Virus record (IMG/VR): IMGVR_UViG_3300038436_000099
Span: 1 to 29,304 of that record
From: a virus
DNA length: 29,304 nt
Reading direction: 5' to 3' (one strand)
Position numbers and translations under genes: made by a program. A model generated the notes under the pieces. That model saw only the letters and a list, made by a program, of their open reading frames with translations, was not told where the DNA came from and ran no database searches. Position 1 is the first letter of the stretch. Each line of letters starts with the position of its first letter. Shown here in pieces: positions 29,165 to 29,304 of the stretch.

Positions 29165-29304
29165 TTCTTTAACATTTGATAACGAATAGCAAGAATCACA
29201 TGAAGGGATATGAAGGATATGAAGGTTGCAGTTAACGACATTTACCGTTTTATTACATTTCAAGCTTTTTCAGTAAATTACCATATACCGTTTTTTATCG
29301 CTCC
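29165..29304. other. Non-coding tail with TGAAGGATA direct repeats
   Basis: TGAAGGGATATGAAGGATAT at 29201-29220 is made of near-tandem 9-10-base units. No gene is supported; a possible 11-codon reading frame from 29200 is too short to call. Could be the start of the next replication gene's leader or an origin. Confidence 0.4.

Noticed and set aside
1-29304. Integrated prophage with a host boundary at the att site
   Set aside because: Phage genes of the expected order continue on both sides of the att-like site, so no host DNA is seen.

Overview
The window is most of the genome of a temperate, long-tailed (siphovirus-type) phage with an HK97-fold capsid. It is in its non-integrated form: an attP-like site lies between the integrase and the repressor, and phage genes continue on both sides. 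The left edge cuts a portal gene, and no terminase is present, so packaging genes probably lie just outside. The host cannot be fixed from this sequence. A GH25 lysozyme-type endolysin and two lipobox lipoproteins show a bacterial host, but anything narrower would be a guess.

Layout. 1-11.3 kb: morphogenesis genes, all rightward and mostly joined by ATGA/TAATG overlaps. In order these are a portal-MuF fusion, prohead protease, major capsid protein, head and connector proteins, tail tube, tail assembly chaperones with a -1 frameshift site on a run of nine A, a short tape measure, tail tip, a zinc-ribbon protein and tail fibres. 11.2-13.7 kb: a tiny lipoprotein, a second fibre and a GH25+SH3 endolysin ending in a bidirectional terminator. 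13.7-15.7 kb: three leftward accessory genes and the tyrosine integrase. 15.7-16.0 kb: attP-like site with the 3' part of a tRNA-Glu(UUC) and inverted arm repeats. 16.2-16.9 kb: leftward repressor, divergent promoters with an operator-like palindrome, and a small RHH-like protein. 16.9-18.9 kb: small early genes, a lipoprotein and a likely ssDNA-binding protein. 18.9-20.3 kb: a 1.4 kb untranslated region full of tRNA and tRNA-like structures. 20.3-23.8 kb: a recombination/replication module with an XPF/ERCC4 nuclease, RecT, a Cas4/RecB-like exonuclease and a HARP+J-domain protein. 23.8-25.3 kb: a nuclease-less Nop/IS110-C-terminal protein followed by a 36-nt-period array. 25.3-29.2 kb: a VWA protein, small proteins and an SF3 helicase.

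Main discovery. The block at 24543-25290 is not a CRISPR and not coding. It carries two alternating short repeats, roughly RYGAGYC and GAAACC/GAACC, about 18 nt apart, so the full unit is 36 nt and is repeated about 20 times with non-repeated spacers. It starts at the stop codon of a 234-residue protein that consists of the RNA-binding Nop/IS110 C-terminal fold without a nuclease domain. This matches the architecture of TIGR-Tas RNA-guided systems (36-nt dual-spacer tigRNAs plus a Nop-domain Tas protein), here in a nuclease-less, phage-borne form.

Second discovery. An 18-bp word close to CCCCTCCATACTGAGCCC occurs about 19 times in both orientations across the whole window. Nearly all copies sit inside genes and keep the frame (giving HTEP, SILS or AQYG peptides). 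Twice it forms close inverted pairs. This is far above chance and resembles HIP1, DNA-uptake or REPIN-type dispersed repeats.
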